This document shows, piece by piece, positions 49,601 to 61,085 of a stretch of 64,000 nucleotides of DNA (position 1 is its first letter; each line of letters opens with the position of its first letter). The notes under the pieces were generated by a model. It saw only the letters and a list, made by a program, of their open reading frames with translations, was not told the origin of the DNA and did no database searches. The DNA is from Siphonodentalium dalli (Eukaryota; Mollusca; Scaphopoda; Gadilida; Siphonodentaliidae). The position numbers and the translations under genes are program-made. Location of the stretch: contig CP136061.1 in the NCBI GenBank assembly GCA_032622095.1, positions 258,760,077 to 258,824,076 on the forward strand, in the 5' to 3' direction.

Positions 49601-51340
49601 TGCTGGCGGCCATGTTTTTCGGCCGAATGACCTCAAAATGACTCGTTCCCATCTACATGTCATTATTAACATTCATGACAAATTTCATGATGATCAGACT
49701 AAAGGTACAACCTGTAGCCCGTGCTAAAGGATTTAGTCATACAAAGAGTAAAATCCAAGATGGCTGCTGGCGTCCAGGTTTTTTGGCCGAATGACCCCAA
49801 AATTACTCGTTCCCATCTACATGTCATTGTTAACATCCATGACACATTTTATGAATATCAGACTAAAGGTACGACCTGCAGCCCGTGCTAAAGAATTTAG
49901 TCATACAAAGAGTAAAATCCAAGATGGCTGCTGGCGGCCATGTTTTTGGGCCGAATGACCCCAAAATTACTCGTTCCTATCTACATGTCAATATTATCAT
50001 CCATGACAAATTTCATGATGATCAGAAGAACAGTACGACCTGTGGCCCGTGCTAATGGATAATTTTTTTTAACCCAATATGGCCGCTGGCGGCCATGTTT
50101 TTTGTCCGAATGACCCCAAAATGACTCGTTCCCATCTACATTCCAATTTCAACAACCATGACAAATTTTATGATGATCAGACTAAAGGTACGACCTGTAG
50201 CCCATGCTAAAGGATTTAGTCATACAAAGAGTAAAATCCAAGATGGCTGCTGGCGGCCATGTTTTTTGGCCGAATGACCCCAAAATGACTCATTCCCATC
50301 TACATATCATTATTAATATTCTTGACAAATTTTATGATGATCAGACTAAAAGTAGGACCTGTAGCCCGTGCTAAAGGATTTAGTCATACAAAGAGTAAAA
50401 TCCAAGATGGCTGCTGGCGACCATGTTTTTTGGCCGAATGACCCCAAAATTACTCGTTCCCATCTACATGTCATTGTTAATATCCATGACAAATTTTATG
50501 ATGATCAGACTAAAGGTACGACCTGCAGCCCGTGCTAAAGAATTTAGTCATACAAAGAGTAAAATCGAAGATGGCTGCTGGCGGCCATGTTTATTGGCCG
50601 AATGACCCCAAAATTACTCGTTCCCATCTACATGTCAATATTATCATCCATGACAAATTTCATGGTGATCAGATGAACAGTACGACCTGTGGCCCGTGCT
50701 AATGGATTAAATTTTGAAATCCAAGATGGCTGCTGGCGGCCATGTTTTTTGTCCGAATGACCCCAAAATGACTCGTTCCCATCTACATTACAATTTCAAC
50801 AGCCATGACAAATTTTATGATGATCAGACTAAAGGTACGACCTGTAGCCCGTGCTAAAGGATTTAGTCATACAAAGAGTAAAATACAGGATGGCTGCTGG
50901 CGGCCATGTTTTTTGGCCGAATGACCCCAAAATGACTCATTCCCATCTACATGTCATTATTAACATTCTTGACAAAATTTATGATGATCAGACTAAAAGT
51001 ACGACCTGTAGCCCGTGCTAAAGAATTCAGTCATACAAAGAGTAAAATCCAAGATGGTTGCTGGCGGCCATGTTTTTGGGCCGAATGACCCCAAAATTAC
51101 TCGTTCCCATCTACATGTCAATATTAACATCCATGACAAATTTCATGAAGATCAGACAAACAGTACGGCCTGTAGCCCGTGCTAATGGATTGAATTTTGA
51201 AATCCAATATGGCCACTGGCGGCCATGTTTTTTTTTCGAATGACCCCAAAATTAATTATTCTGGTCTAAATGTTGATGTCAACAGCTATGACAAATTTCA
51301 TAATGATCCGACGAAAGGTACGACCTGTAGCCTGCATTGT
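46681..51340. repeat. 163-bp satellite in intron 1, about 28 monomers with higher-order structure
   Basis: Monomers contain AAGATGGCTGCTGGCGGCCA, GGCCGAATGACCCCAAAAT, CATCTACATGTCA and GATCAGACTAAAGGTACGAC. First starts are 46688, 46851 and 47015. A distinct variant (GCTAATGGATTAAATTTTT) recurs near 47150, 47800, 48280, 48930, 49420, 50060 and 50700, alternating about 650 and 480 bp, which gives a seven-monomer higher-order unit of about 1.13 kb. The right end is followed by ACACACGC repeats and GGACGACGGACGACAAAGCC, typical of a dispersed element whose internal unit has been amplified. Confidence 0.95.
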
Positions 51341-51354
51341 TGACGCCTTACGTA

Positions 51355-51392
51355 CACACGCACACACGCACACACGCACACACGTACACACG
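51355..51392. repeat. ACACACGC microsatellite
   Basis: Short simple repeat at the right end of the 163-bp satellite. Confidence 0.95.
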
Positions 51393-51533
51393 GACGACGG
51401 ACGACAAAGCCATGGCAATAGCTCAAACTTTACAAAGTAAAGTTGAGCTAAAAATGACTGGATGATCGATTTGTTGTCATTGTATTTTTAACGGCAGAGT
51501 AAATAAACGAAGATTCACATGAACTGTATTGAA

Positions 51534-51983
51534 CCCTTTCAGTGCCAGGGGCCGATCTCATATACCCTAATTTACGGTATGTAAAATCGGCCCTAAACAA
51601 AATAAAATAATAATTTGGGTTGAATTTTTTTTGGGTATGCTTAAGCATGCTATAGCGAATTTTAAAACAAACTGGATGAAACCTTTGGGGCATGTTATAC
51701 CTCAATACGATCACCAAGTATTCGTAGTAATAATTGTGATGCCCATGAAAAACGTAAGATTCCCTGGCACTATACTTACAAAATAAGTCTGTTAAAGAAT
51801 ATAAGAAAAAATTATTAAAATTGTAAAAAATTGTAAAAAATAATAACAAATGATGAAAAATTATTAGGCCAATGCATTCTCTTATATATGCGAGGCGACC
51901 TATGGTCGACTCGCATATATAAGAGAATGCATTGGCACAGGGCATATGGGTTGATACAAAAATCGGACCTGGCACTGAAAGGG
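51534..51983. mobile_element. piggyBac-like MITE of a second type, with one 69-bp hairpin
   Basis: Ends CCCTTTCAGTGCCAGG and CCTGGCACTGAAAGGG are perfect 16-bp inverted repeats. TTAA flanks the right side and TGAA (one change) the left. A 69-bp hairpin lies at 51868-51936. The AT-rich stretch before it (GTTAAAGAATATAAGAAAAA) matches the spacer of the element at 41238. A long minus-strand frame across it (51448-51975) is artefactual. Confidence 0.8.
51868..51936. repeat. 69-bp hairpin, copy 3
   Basis: Same arms and centre as 41416-41484. Confidence 0.9.
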
Positions 51984-52285
51984 TTAATAACTCGGCCGGT
52001 CAAAACGAATGACCCCAACGTGTTCTTGTTCTCACCGAAGATATATAGTCCACGACATATGTTGATAATACACACTCGTATATGTGTGTTTGTGTACTTA
52101 CTCTTTGACAGATGCAACCAGTTAACAGCCATTGTGAGTAACCCCCTCCCATGGCGCCTGACGCATGCATACTATTATAGATGAGCATTATTTTTATCAC
52201 GCAACAACCCAGTTATTGACTCCCCACCACTGTCATCATTTCACGATTCATCTGTCCCCCTCCTGTCTTCTACTTTCCCTTCTCG

Positions 52286-52286
<1 letters not shown>

Positions 52287-52338
<52 letters not shown>

Positions 52339-52347
52339 TCTCTCTGC
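52287..52347. repeat. TC microsatellite
   Basis: CTCTCT run with two interruptions, within a pyrimidine-rich stretch. Confidence 0.95.
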
Positions 52348-53030
52348 CTCCTGCTATCCCTAAATCCTCTCCTTTTTTTCCATCCCTAACTCCATTTCTC
52401 ATAAAACAATTATTTCCATCCCTTCTCGTCTGATCTATACCCCTCCCTCATTTATTGGGAAAGGGGCATGTCGCCAAAGAGGAGAAAACTCCTCGTTTCC
52501 ATACATCAACTCTTCTATTTTGCATATATTATGTTATTTGTTTTAGATTTGGAAATAAATATATGTTTACACTAATGACCCTGATCGATCTTCCAGTCAT
52601 TCCTTATAATTATTCCAGTACATTTAATATATCATTAATAACAAGAACAACTGTTCAAAACTAAATAACAAAAACAATTATAAGTAACATATTGCTAAAA
52701 CACAGTCTCACAATAACAACGCGCCGCGAGCGCGTGTACATGATCATATTGAAGTGACGTAGGTGGTTCATCGCTTTTTATGCAGTGGCGGCTGCAGTTA
52801 TTGCTCGATAAACATCGGAAACGTTCTTGTAAACCGTATGGTGATTTGTATTGATTCTTACTGTCGCTAATTTTGTGAATGTAGAAGTGTGTGATTATAC
52901 GTATACTTATATCTATGGATATTTTTTTGCACTCAGTCATGGCTCAAATTCATTCATTTGTAGAATATATTCTGTTTAGTATAAAAGGAGATGGTTCCAT
53001 AATTGACCGGATTTAGGATGCAGTCATCCT
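52348..53030. other. Unannotated intronic sequence
   Basis: No repeat end, exon-like frame or structure recognised. Confidence 0.4.
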
Positions 53031-53183
53031 TTAACCCTTTACCCAACAAACCGGCCAAAACCGGCCAAATAAAGCTTCAACAGCCTAAAATATCTTCGGT
53101 CTGTCTCAATAGAACCATACAAATATGGATATCATTGGAACCGGCTCCTTGACAACATTGTGATAGTTACAGTTATGCCCTGT

Positions 53184-53252
53184 GCCAATGCATTCTCTTA
53201 TATATGCGAGTCGACCATAGGTCGCCTCGCATATATAAGAGAATGCATTGGC
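53184..53252. repeat. 69-bp hairpin, copy 4
   Basis: GCCAATGCATTCTCTTATAT arm; centre TCGACCATAGGTCGCC. Confidence 0.9.
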
Positions 53253-53316
53253 CTAAAACACCTTTTACCATTTTTTCTTACATTCTTTAACAATTTTATA
53301 ATTTTTAATGTGTTAA

Positions 53317-53385
53317 GCCAATGCATTCTCTTATATATGCGAGGCGACCTATGGTCGACTCGCATATATAAGAGAATGCATTAGC
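53317..53385. repeat. 69-bp hairpin, copy 5
   Basis: Same arms; centre GCGACCTATGGTCGAC (the complement of copy 4); one arm change near the 3' end (TTAGC). Confidence 0.9.
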
Positions 53386-53415
53386 ACAGGGCCCTTCTGT
53401 TGGGTAAAGGGTTAA

Positions 53416-54256
53416 ACATCACTACCATAATTCGTGTCAGTACATATAATGAAATGAGGATCAATCAGTGAACCACGACGAACACACGAAGATATTTGAA
53501 TTCCCGTTGAACCGTAGCTATTATACTGATGACGGATATCAGTAGCCCAGGGCACGTAAATTGTATATATTGATTGATATGGTGTATAACATTCCTTAAG
53601 CAGAGTTTAGAGTTAACCTTCTTGGACTAGGCTGTCTCGCCATAGTTGAGATTACAATACACCAAATGATTTGCATAGGCCTCAGTGTTAACACATCCCG
53701 CTGGACTGTATTCGTAGGAAATATTTGACCCTGCACGAGTATAAAACATTGAAGAACGCCCTTTTAGACACAAGAAAATGTGCTCAAAAGTTCTTGTCAA
53801 CGATCTCGATCTCGCTGCAGTTTGCCAAACGTCACACTACCCTTAAAATTTAGAACAAAATTACATCGAAAAAAACACCAACCCCTCCCATAAATTATTC
53901 GCCGATTTGACAGCCGTAACTGTGGCTATATTTGATGTTTCTCGTCGGGAAACACGTTTGTGCATTTTTTCGTGCAATTTTCATCCATGTATCATTGACC
54001 ATTCAGCTGCCAGGATTGTTTTTATGCTGATCCTAGCTTGGGGGTCCCAGGGGAAATCACTATACTAATTTGTATTTGGTGTATTGTAACCTTGAGGAAG
54101 TCGCAATACAAAATGCAAGACAGAGTTCAGTCCCCTCGCTCGATTATCCCTCTTTTATCGAATTCACAAAACGGTAATATCCACACCCAACAATTATTAG
54201 AGGTAAATAAATACACCCACAATAGTTTAATTCAGTATGCGATGCACCTGTTATAC
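53416..54256. other. Unannotated intronic sequence
   Basis: Nothing recognised apart from short AT-rich stretches. Confidence 0.4.
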
Positions 54257-54262
54257 ATGTAT

Positions 54263-57245
54263 GAGGGTATCACCCCCCCCCCCTTTCGGTACGCGGGATT
54301 CAGGGTGTTTTGAAGCCGTACGCGGGATTCATACCCCCGAATTAACTGGTATTCGGGTTCAAGCAAAACATCTTGGACGCAGGTTTTGATGGCGCAAAAT
54401 AATATTTTGTGCTAGTTATCTGTATGAATGAGTGGGTAGAATAGCTTATTGGGCATATTCGACCACCATGCCATCATAAACAGAGACGTGGCGACAGGGG
54501 GGGGGGGTCTCACCCCCAACTTTGGTCAAAATTTTCAACAGTTGGAAATTTCATACCTGCCAAAACATTAGTTGGAAGTTTCACACCTATAATAGGTTGA
54601 AATGTTCTTGTAGTTTGATTTTCAAACAATTTATTGGGGGGGGGGGGGAATTAATTGTTTTTGGACCAATATTTGCATATTTTCCTATTTTTTTGTCAAA
54701 ATTTTGGACTGAAATGGTCATCAGTTGGAAATTTCCAACCTCAGGAGGGTGACAGGTTGGAAATTTCCAACACTTGGAAATCTTGTGTCCTGATCCCTCC
54801 CCGGTGGCCAGTCAAAAAATGCTAGTTAATTTAAGAAAACAATATTCTCATACATTTGGTCAACATTGGCATTGGAATTGTCATCAGTTGTAAATTTTCC
54901 AACCTAAGTGGTGTGTCAGGTTTGAAATTTCCAACTCTAAGAATGCTTGACGCTAGTCTAGATGCTAGGATTTTCTTGTTCAGATTAAAACAAATTCCCA
55001 CACCGGGCCGAACCATGGTCGGCTCGGTGTGTCATTGTCTCTCCCCTGTGGCCAATACAACGAGAGGCCGATCACGATCGGCAGATGTTTAACCCATCCC
55101 TTGGCGATAGTAAATTGTTAAGATCAGAATCATAATCTTTTAATGTTGAATTATAGAGTATACTGTTATGATCTAAAGTAGTATATGACAAATGTACATA
55201 ATAACCAGTAATAACACAAATTATTGGAATGTATGAGTCAATATAGAAGGGTTAATATAACATCTAAACTCTAGAGCCTGTCACCACTATCATAGTGTGA
55301 GCAGTTCTATTCATGTTGTTGCAAATTGCCATGTGAGATATCAAAATAATATAATTATTTATTTAATGGAAAAGGTTAAAAGACATGGAATGGGTAAAAG
55401 GGGTTAAATCACCTATCTCTGCCCTGTTTGATCCAATGTAGTCCCATCATCCAAGGACTTAGAGAGCTCCATTGGTCTAGTTAAATAAATTCACCTGGCT
55501 AAGTTGTGGTTAAAAAGATAGCTAAATCAATTTATCCAATAATTCACTGTGTCTCTTATACAAACCTAACATATGAGGGCTATAAATAACTCTCAAAGCA
55601 ATAAACTATATTGTCTTTTATCTTGCTCACAGAGAAGCAGGTATTCATTAATTGTAGTTACTTGGGTTATAATCTGGATAATTCTTAGTTTAAAAAGGGC
55701 CATATCTCTGGTATAACAAATTGGATCTAACCCATATTCAAACTCGTTCTGTATTTTGAGTTGAGAAACTCACATACCAAATTTGGTTCCTATCAGATGA
55801 AAAATGGTTGATTTATCGAAGTACATGTATGTGTGAATCATATGTCAAAGGACCATAACACCATTAAAAAAAATCCGATCAAACCCATATTCGAAATCAA
55901 TCTGTATGTTGGTCTGAGAAACTCACATACCAAATTTGGTTCCGATCAGATAAAAAATGTTTGAGTTACGGCAGAATTAATTAATTCTAAGTCGAAAAAG
56001 GGCCATAACTCCGTAATAAAAAGTCGGATCAAACCCATATTCGAACTCGATCTGTATTTTGGGCCGAGAAACTCACATACCAAATTTGGTTCCGATCAGA
56101 TAACAAATGTTTGAGTTATGGCAGAATGCGTGAATTCTAAGTCGAAAAAGGGCCATAACTCTGTCAAATATGGGTAAACCCATATTTGAACTTGACCTGT
56201 TAATAGGGCTGATAAACTCACATACCAAATTTGGTTCAGATATGATCACACAAACTGAATTCTAAGTCGAAAAAGGGCCATAACTCTGTCAAAAAAAGTC
56301 GGATCAAACCCATATTCGAACTCGATCTGTATTTTGGGCTGAAAACCCCATATACAAAATTTGGTTTTGATCAGGTAAAAAATGTTTGAGTTATCGCATT
56401 ACACGTAAAGTGTCTACGGACGGACAGACAGACGGACGGACAGACGGACGGACGCACGACGAGTGGTCAATCCAGACAACGACACTATGTTTACCATACA
56501 TGGTATGGGTAAACATAAAAATGCTAATAATTTTAACAATATTTTACTACATTTGATCAAACTTGTGGTCATCAGTTGGAGAATTACTCCAACCTGAGGC
56601 GGAGTATGAGGTTTGAAATTTCCAACACTATAGGAAAGCTTTAGTTGAGGCCAGTCTGGATGCTAGGATTTGCGATTTTCTTGTTCAAATTTCAAAATTT
56701 TCTCACACCGGCCGAACAACGATGGTCAGCTCGGTGTGTCGTGGTCTCTTGCCCGTAGCCGTGTGCATTTGTATGGAGTTAGACCACTAGATGTTAGGAT
56801 TTATGCAATGTTTCAGGTTAAAATATCTGAATGTTCTCATACCGGGAATATAGAACCATGGTTTATGAAGATATAGGATATTAGGCCTAAACACTGAGGT
56901 GGAAGGGGGTGTGCAAATGGAATTATGCAAAACTTGTGTTCGGTCTTATTCTGACTCAAGAGGGGGGTGCAGTTGGAAATTCCAAAGGTGGACACCCCCC
57001 CCCCCCAACGGAAACCCTTTAGCCACATCCCTGATCATAAAGTATCATTAATGGTATCATAACGGCCTCATAACGCGACAGGCATCATAATGTGTCTATG
57101 TAACTTCTGCTTGTATCTGTCTGATATTAAAACAGTCAATTTGTATGTCATTTATCGCATATTATTTCTTAACATGTATTCAGGATTCACTCCCCAAAAT
57201 TAACCCGTATTCGGGATTCAGGGGGAGGGGGGGGGTGATACCCTC
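54263..57245. mobile_element. 3-kb TIR element with 6-bp target duplication
   Basis: Ends GAGGGTATCACCCCCC and GGGGGGTGATACCCTC are inverted, and ATGTAT flanks both sides (54257-54262 and 57246-57251). Subterminal CGGGATTC and GTATTCGGG motifs occur at both ends. Inside, 54500-55090 and 56560-56770 are duplicated blocks (TTGGAAATTTCCAAC, GATGCTAGGATTT, GCTCGGTGTGTC), separated by roughly 150-bp repeats at 55670-56400. No transposase frame; superfamily unknown. Confidence 0.65.
55670..56470. repeat. About 150-bp repeats ending in a GGACGGACAGAC tract
   Basis: Four to five diverged copies with TCTAAGTCGAAAAAGGGCCA, GTCGGATCAAACCCATATTC and CATACCAAATTTGGTTCCGA, ending in a GGACGGAC/GACAGACG simple tract at 56416-56455. 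Reverse-complemented, the unit contains CCAAATTTGGTATGTG, resembling a motif in the Helitron-like elements. Confidence 0.85.
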
Positions 57246-57251
57246 ATGTAT

Positions 57252-58046
57252 GTAATCTTTCGTTTACAAAATTTTGTTTCAACAGAAAAAAACAGAAGGT
57301 ATATGAAACGCTGAATACACCTTTATATTAACAAACACATGAAACCGCTCATTGACTGTACAGGCAACGATGATTATTTGGAAACTGATGGAAAGAGCAA
57401 TGCATCAATTTTCCGTAGTGACGTTTGCTCTGAAAACAACATATATATACATGTATGTATCGTTTAATGTCTAGCATCAACACTGAAGCTGGAATGTTTA
57501 TGATATATAATTCTCAACATTTCTTAGCGTTATGTGTGATTAATGACACCGTATAATGCAGTGTCACATGTCACGGGACAAGTTCCACCCCACTGACTGC
57601 AATACAGAGCACGCAGGTAACTGTACTACACTTACTCTCGAGAGCCTACCAGTCATACATGATACATGTACGTTTATTGTTTCCTGATGACATGCGCACC
57701 TGTACAATCCTTATTTGGTCCTGTGCGTGTAATATGTTCAACATGTTCAATCTGTGTAGTTGTGAACATGCCAAATTATTTGATCAGTCAATGTACAATA
57801 TGAACTGCTCAAAAATAGAAGAATACACAGCAGTTATTGGGTACATATATATCTTTATATTCGCCAAAATCTGTCTCTAACATTTACAAGAAAATATGTA
57901 CAGCAGATCTGATATTTTGTACTTTTATATGGATTTACCGGTACACACTGTACACGTACTATTATTCCGACCTGTACTGTTATTACAAATTGAAATTGTC
58001 CACCCTGTACTATTATTCAGACATGTACTATTATTAGGCTCTTTAG
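57252..58046. other. Unannotated intronic sequence
   Basis: AT-rich, with short repeats such as CTGTACTATTATTC near 57950-58040. No gene recognised. Confidence 0.4.
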
Positions 58047-58178
58047 AGTATGTGTTTGTTTTTTCTTAGTATGTGTTTGTTTTTTCTAAGTATGTGTTTG
58101 GTTTTTCTTAGTATGTGTTTGTTTTTTCTTAGTATGTGTTTGTTTTTTCTTAGTATGTGTTTGTTTTTTCTTAGTATG
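58047..58178. repeat. 21-bp minisatellite, about 6 copies
   Basis: AGTATGTGTTTGTTTTTTCTT units. The frame of seven-residue repeats here is an artefact of the 21-bp period. Confidence 0.95.
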
Positions 58179-58218
58179 TACTTATTGTCACGAGAACAGG
58201 CTGGCGTTATACAAAGAG

Positions 58219-58365
58219 GATCTACAACGAGTTCCCAGTTTATAGCGGAATTTACAAAACGAGTCCAGTAAATTAGGTCTGGATCGAGCCTTTGGCGAGA
58301 TCCATACCTAATTTACTGGACGAGTTTTGTAAATTCCGCTATAAACTGGGGACGAGTTTTAGATT
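58219..58365. repeat. Foldback element, GATCTACAAC family, better-preserved copy
   Basis: Arms GTTTATAGCGGAATTTACAA and TTGTAAATTCCGCTATAAAC are perfect complements, with AGTCCAGTAAATTAGGT inside. Related to 43296-43413. Downstream sequence up to about 58985 also resembles 43414-43650 (AAGGCATGCGA, AATAGTCCCAG). Confidence 0.85.
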
Positions 58366-58989
58366 CTATTTATTACGTGACATGATCCAAAACCTCGACA
58401 AAACATACTTAAATCAAAAATTAAATTATAGTCCATATCCCATCTAACATGCTATAGATATACAGGAATGTGCGTATTTTACGGACACTATGTTCGGATA
58501 AACGTGTTGCCTTCATGCATACTAAATATAATTTTAACATGACCTACATTGAATGCGATAAACAGATCCAAACTTGGCATAAGTGAATTTTCGCTTTTTA
58601 CCTTTTTACATTTAATTACTTCCTGTAGACATATTGATGCATGTACTGCTAGTTCATTGCATGTCATTAAAGGCACGGACGGCGTTGGTTGCAGAAATAT
58701 TCATATTTATATATATATATATTAGAATAATGCACAAGTCATCCCATGCCCATGGTGACTCCTCGTGGTGACCATATGTGACCCGCCAAATGGGACGCGA
58801 AACTAACATCGGCTTCTATAAGGCATGCGATGATGTTTCACGCAACTACGCGTTGTTTGCCCACGTAATGAAATAGTCCCAGCTAAATAAAGACTCTTTG
58901 GTGTATTTAATGGCGTATATTTAATGACATACCTTGTCAAACTCTTTATTCATTATAGTCTGTTGGAAAAAATATTGGAAGTCAGAGGT

Positions 58990-60455
58990 CACCTGGTACT
59001 ATTTCCTGTTATTAAACGAACGTTTAATATCACAATTTATAGAATGAGTTTATTGAATGGAATAAGGGTAGGATCATGTAGTAAATTGAATTAGCCAGGA
59101 TCAGCAACACGTGTAACTTGTAACAAGTGTTACTATGGTATTGTGAAAAGTCTCTAATATCAACCAGCCAAACTAATAACAACATTCGGGTACTGCAGAG
59201 AAGGCGAGACAACTCTATTATGTTTATTTTCTGATCCACACATTACCGGTATTCTGTCAGGTCATAATGAATATTAAAATGAGGACCTCGATTCTAACAC
59301 TGAGCGGTGATTGGCTGTTTCTACTATGTCAGTCATAGAAAGGTCAGGTCACAATGAATGTTAAACTTAGGAACTGTGTCACTTTACAAATTTCTTTTTT
59401 AAAGTTGGAATTATCGACAGATTTCTCCTCTATTAGAATTGTTTACTGACAATGTGTTGATTTGTATGAGTAAATAAATTATTAGCCGACAATAAATCAC
59501 TAAGTTACAGATATTTAGTTGATCGTTTGAACGATTTTTAATGATAGTAAACTGCATAGGTGGTGAATTTCGATACACATGCGTCCATTGCTGTCTGAGC
59601 CGGATCAAATCGAAAAAATACGCTCTCCGGAGACAATATTCGGTGGTTAAAATTTTATCAAATGCAACGTGTATGAATGTTTCTGATGGGAGTTTGTGGT
59701 ATTTATTGAAAGATGAATTCTTTGCCGATCCATCCGTGTATATATCGTTATCATTACTGGGGTGAATGGGCTAAATTTGTGCGACTCCCGAGCGATGGTG
59801 AAACGTTGAATTTCTACAGAGACCCTTGTTTATATATATAATGTTCCATTAACGCGAAGAAGGCGCGTATATAGAGCGGCGTATGTGGGCAGAGCAAAGG
59901 AGGGGGGGGGGGGCGGACAGCGGAGCGCGTTACAGGCCCCTGTGTTGGTGAGCGAATGTCGTGAGCCAAGAGAGTGCGTGCATTAAGAAAGATATATATG
60001 TGAACGCGAGGAATGCCATATATATATAAATATAAATTCCATTGACCATTTTGTATATGACATTCCTCACCAAATGTGATTGGTTCTTCAATAAACATTT
60101 GTTGGATGACAAGTTGAAACTATTTGCTACAAAATATGAATTATTATTATTAAATTAGTGTATTAATTCATTTACCTTTTCGTCACTTTTATTTGCTGAA
60201 TGGGTAATAATTTTAGTGGAAGAATAGCAAATGTCATGATTATTTCCAAACTTTACCCCAAGCACATGTTTACAGTGAATCAGAAACAAGAAATGTTGTA
60301 ATGAAATTTGCAAGCTAAATTTCTTGTTTTGTATTATACAATTGTCATCTACAATGATTTTCTGCATATATACATAATGGGTCGACTTGTTAGATGGACA
60401 CAAACTTGTTGATTTCCCCCCGACAACTTAAATAATATTTATTCCATGCACAATT
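58990..60455. other. Unannotated intronic sequence
   Basis: Includes a G run (59904-59917) and TATATA tracts. Open frames up to 94 codons have no domain support. Confidence 0.4.
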
Positions 60456-60512
60456 GCTATATGTGACCCGCCATATCAAATCCAGTCGGAAGTCGGGATT
60501 GTTTTACCCTGT

Positions 60513-60581
60513 GCCAATGCATTCTCTTATATATGCGAGTCGACCATAGGTCGCCTCGCATATATAAGGGAATGCATTGGC
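60513..60581. repeat. 69-bp hairpin, copy 6
   Basis: Same arms, with one change in the 3' arm (AAGGGAATGC). Centre as copy 4. Confidence 0.9.
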
Positions 60582-60791
60582 CTAACATTTTTAATAATGT
60601 TTTCTTGTATTCTTTAACAATTTTATAATTTCACCCATACAGAGCCCCAGACAAACATGAGCAGACGACACTCTTCTATATGCTTCTATATATGTGTGGG
60701 GCTCCCTGCAGGGTAATGGATGTTTTTTTTATTTTATGTCCTAAAAATTGTCAGAAACATTTATTTAAAAAAAATGATAAAAAATTGTTAG

Positions 60792-60860
60792 GCCAATGCA
60801 TTCTCTTATATATGCGAGGCGACCTATGGTTGACTCGCATATATAAGAGAATGCTTTGGC
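60792..60860. repeat. 69-bp hairpin, copy 7
   Basis: Same arms with one change near the end (ATGCTTTGGC). Centre as copy 2. Confidence 0.9.
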
Positions 60861-61085
60861 ACAGGGTAAAAAAATCCCGACCTCCGACTGGATTTGATAT
60901 GGCGGGTCACATATGTGAAATATGACACATGCATACAATAATTATTCTGTTGTGGAACGATTTCGACATCGAGAATTGTGCTTATTTTTTATTTTAAAAA
61001 AATTCCGAAAATATTATGTAACATACATTGTATTTGGTGACATTGTATTTGGTGACGTTGGATATGAGACAATGAAGATACGTAC

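Larger units (their letters stand above)
53031..53415. mobile_element. piggyBac-like MITE carrying two 69-bp hairpins
   Basis: TTAA at both ends (53031-53034, 53412-53415). Ends CCCTTTACCCAACA and TGTTGGGTAAAGGG are perfect inverted repeats. Interior and flank blocks match 41238-41637 in reverse orientation, including GGCCGGTTTTGGCCGG in complement. Confidence 0.85.
60461..60914. mobile_element. MITE with GTGACCCGCC ends and two 69-bp hairpins
   Basis: Long inverted ends: ATATGTGACCCGCCATATCA and its complement, then AATCCAGTCGG and a further block leading into CCCTGTGCC and the hairpins. A lone copy of the end motif (CATATGTGACCCGCCA) also occurs at 58772. TA next to both ends would fit a Tc1/mariner-type target, but this is not certain. 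Confidence 0.75.
46245..61085 (-). other. Intron 1 of the Spec3/stum-family gene (14.8 kb)
   Basis: Donor GTACGT, acceptor TTTGCAG, and exons 1 and 2 join in phase to give PGLGT, the conserved family signature, exactly at the splice. Most of the intron is repeats: the 163-bp satellite (46681-51340), MITEs at 51534, 53031, 58219 and 60461, a TC tract, and a 3-kb TIR element (54263-57245). Confidence 0.8.

Noticed and set aside
51448-51975. 175-codon minus-strand open frame
   Set aside because: Coincides with a piggyBac-like MITE and its hairpin; not conserved in the other MITEs as a protein.
4437-57006. Homopolymer C or G runs as a regulatory or quadruplex system
   Set aside because: Runs occur in both orientations at element edges and inside duplications; simple slippage is sufficient and no arranged G-tracts are seen.
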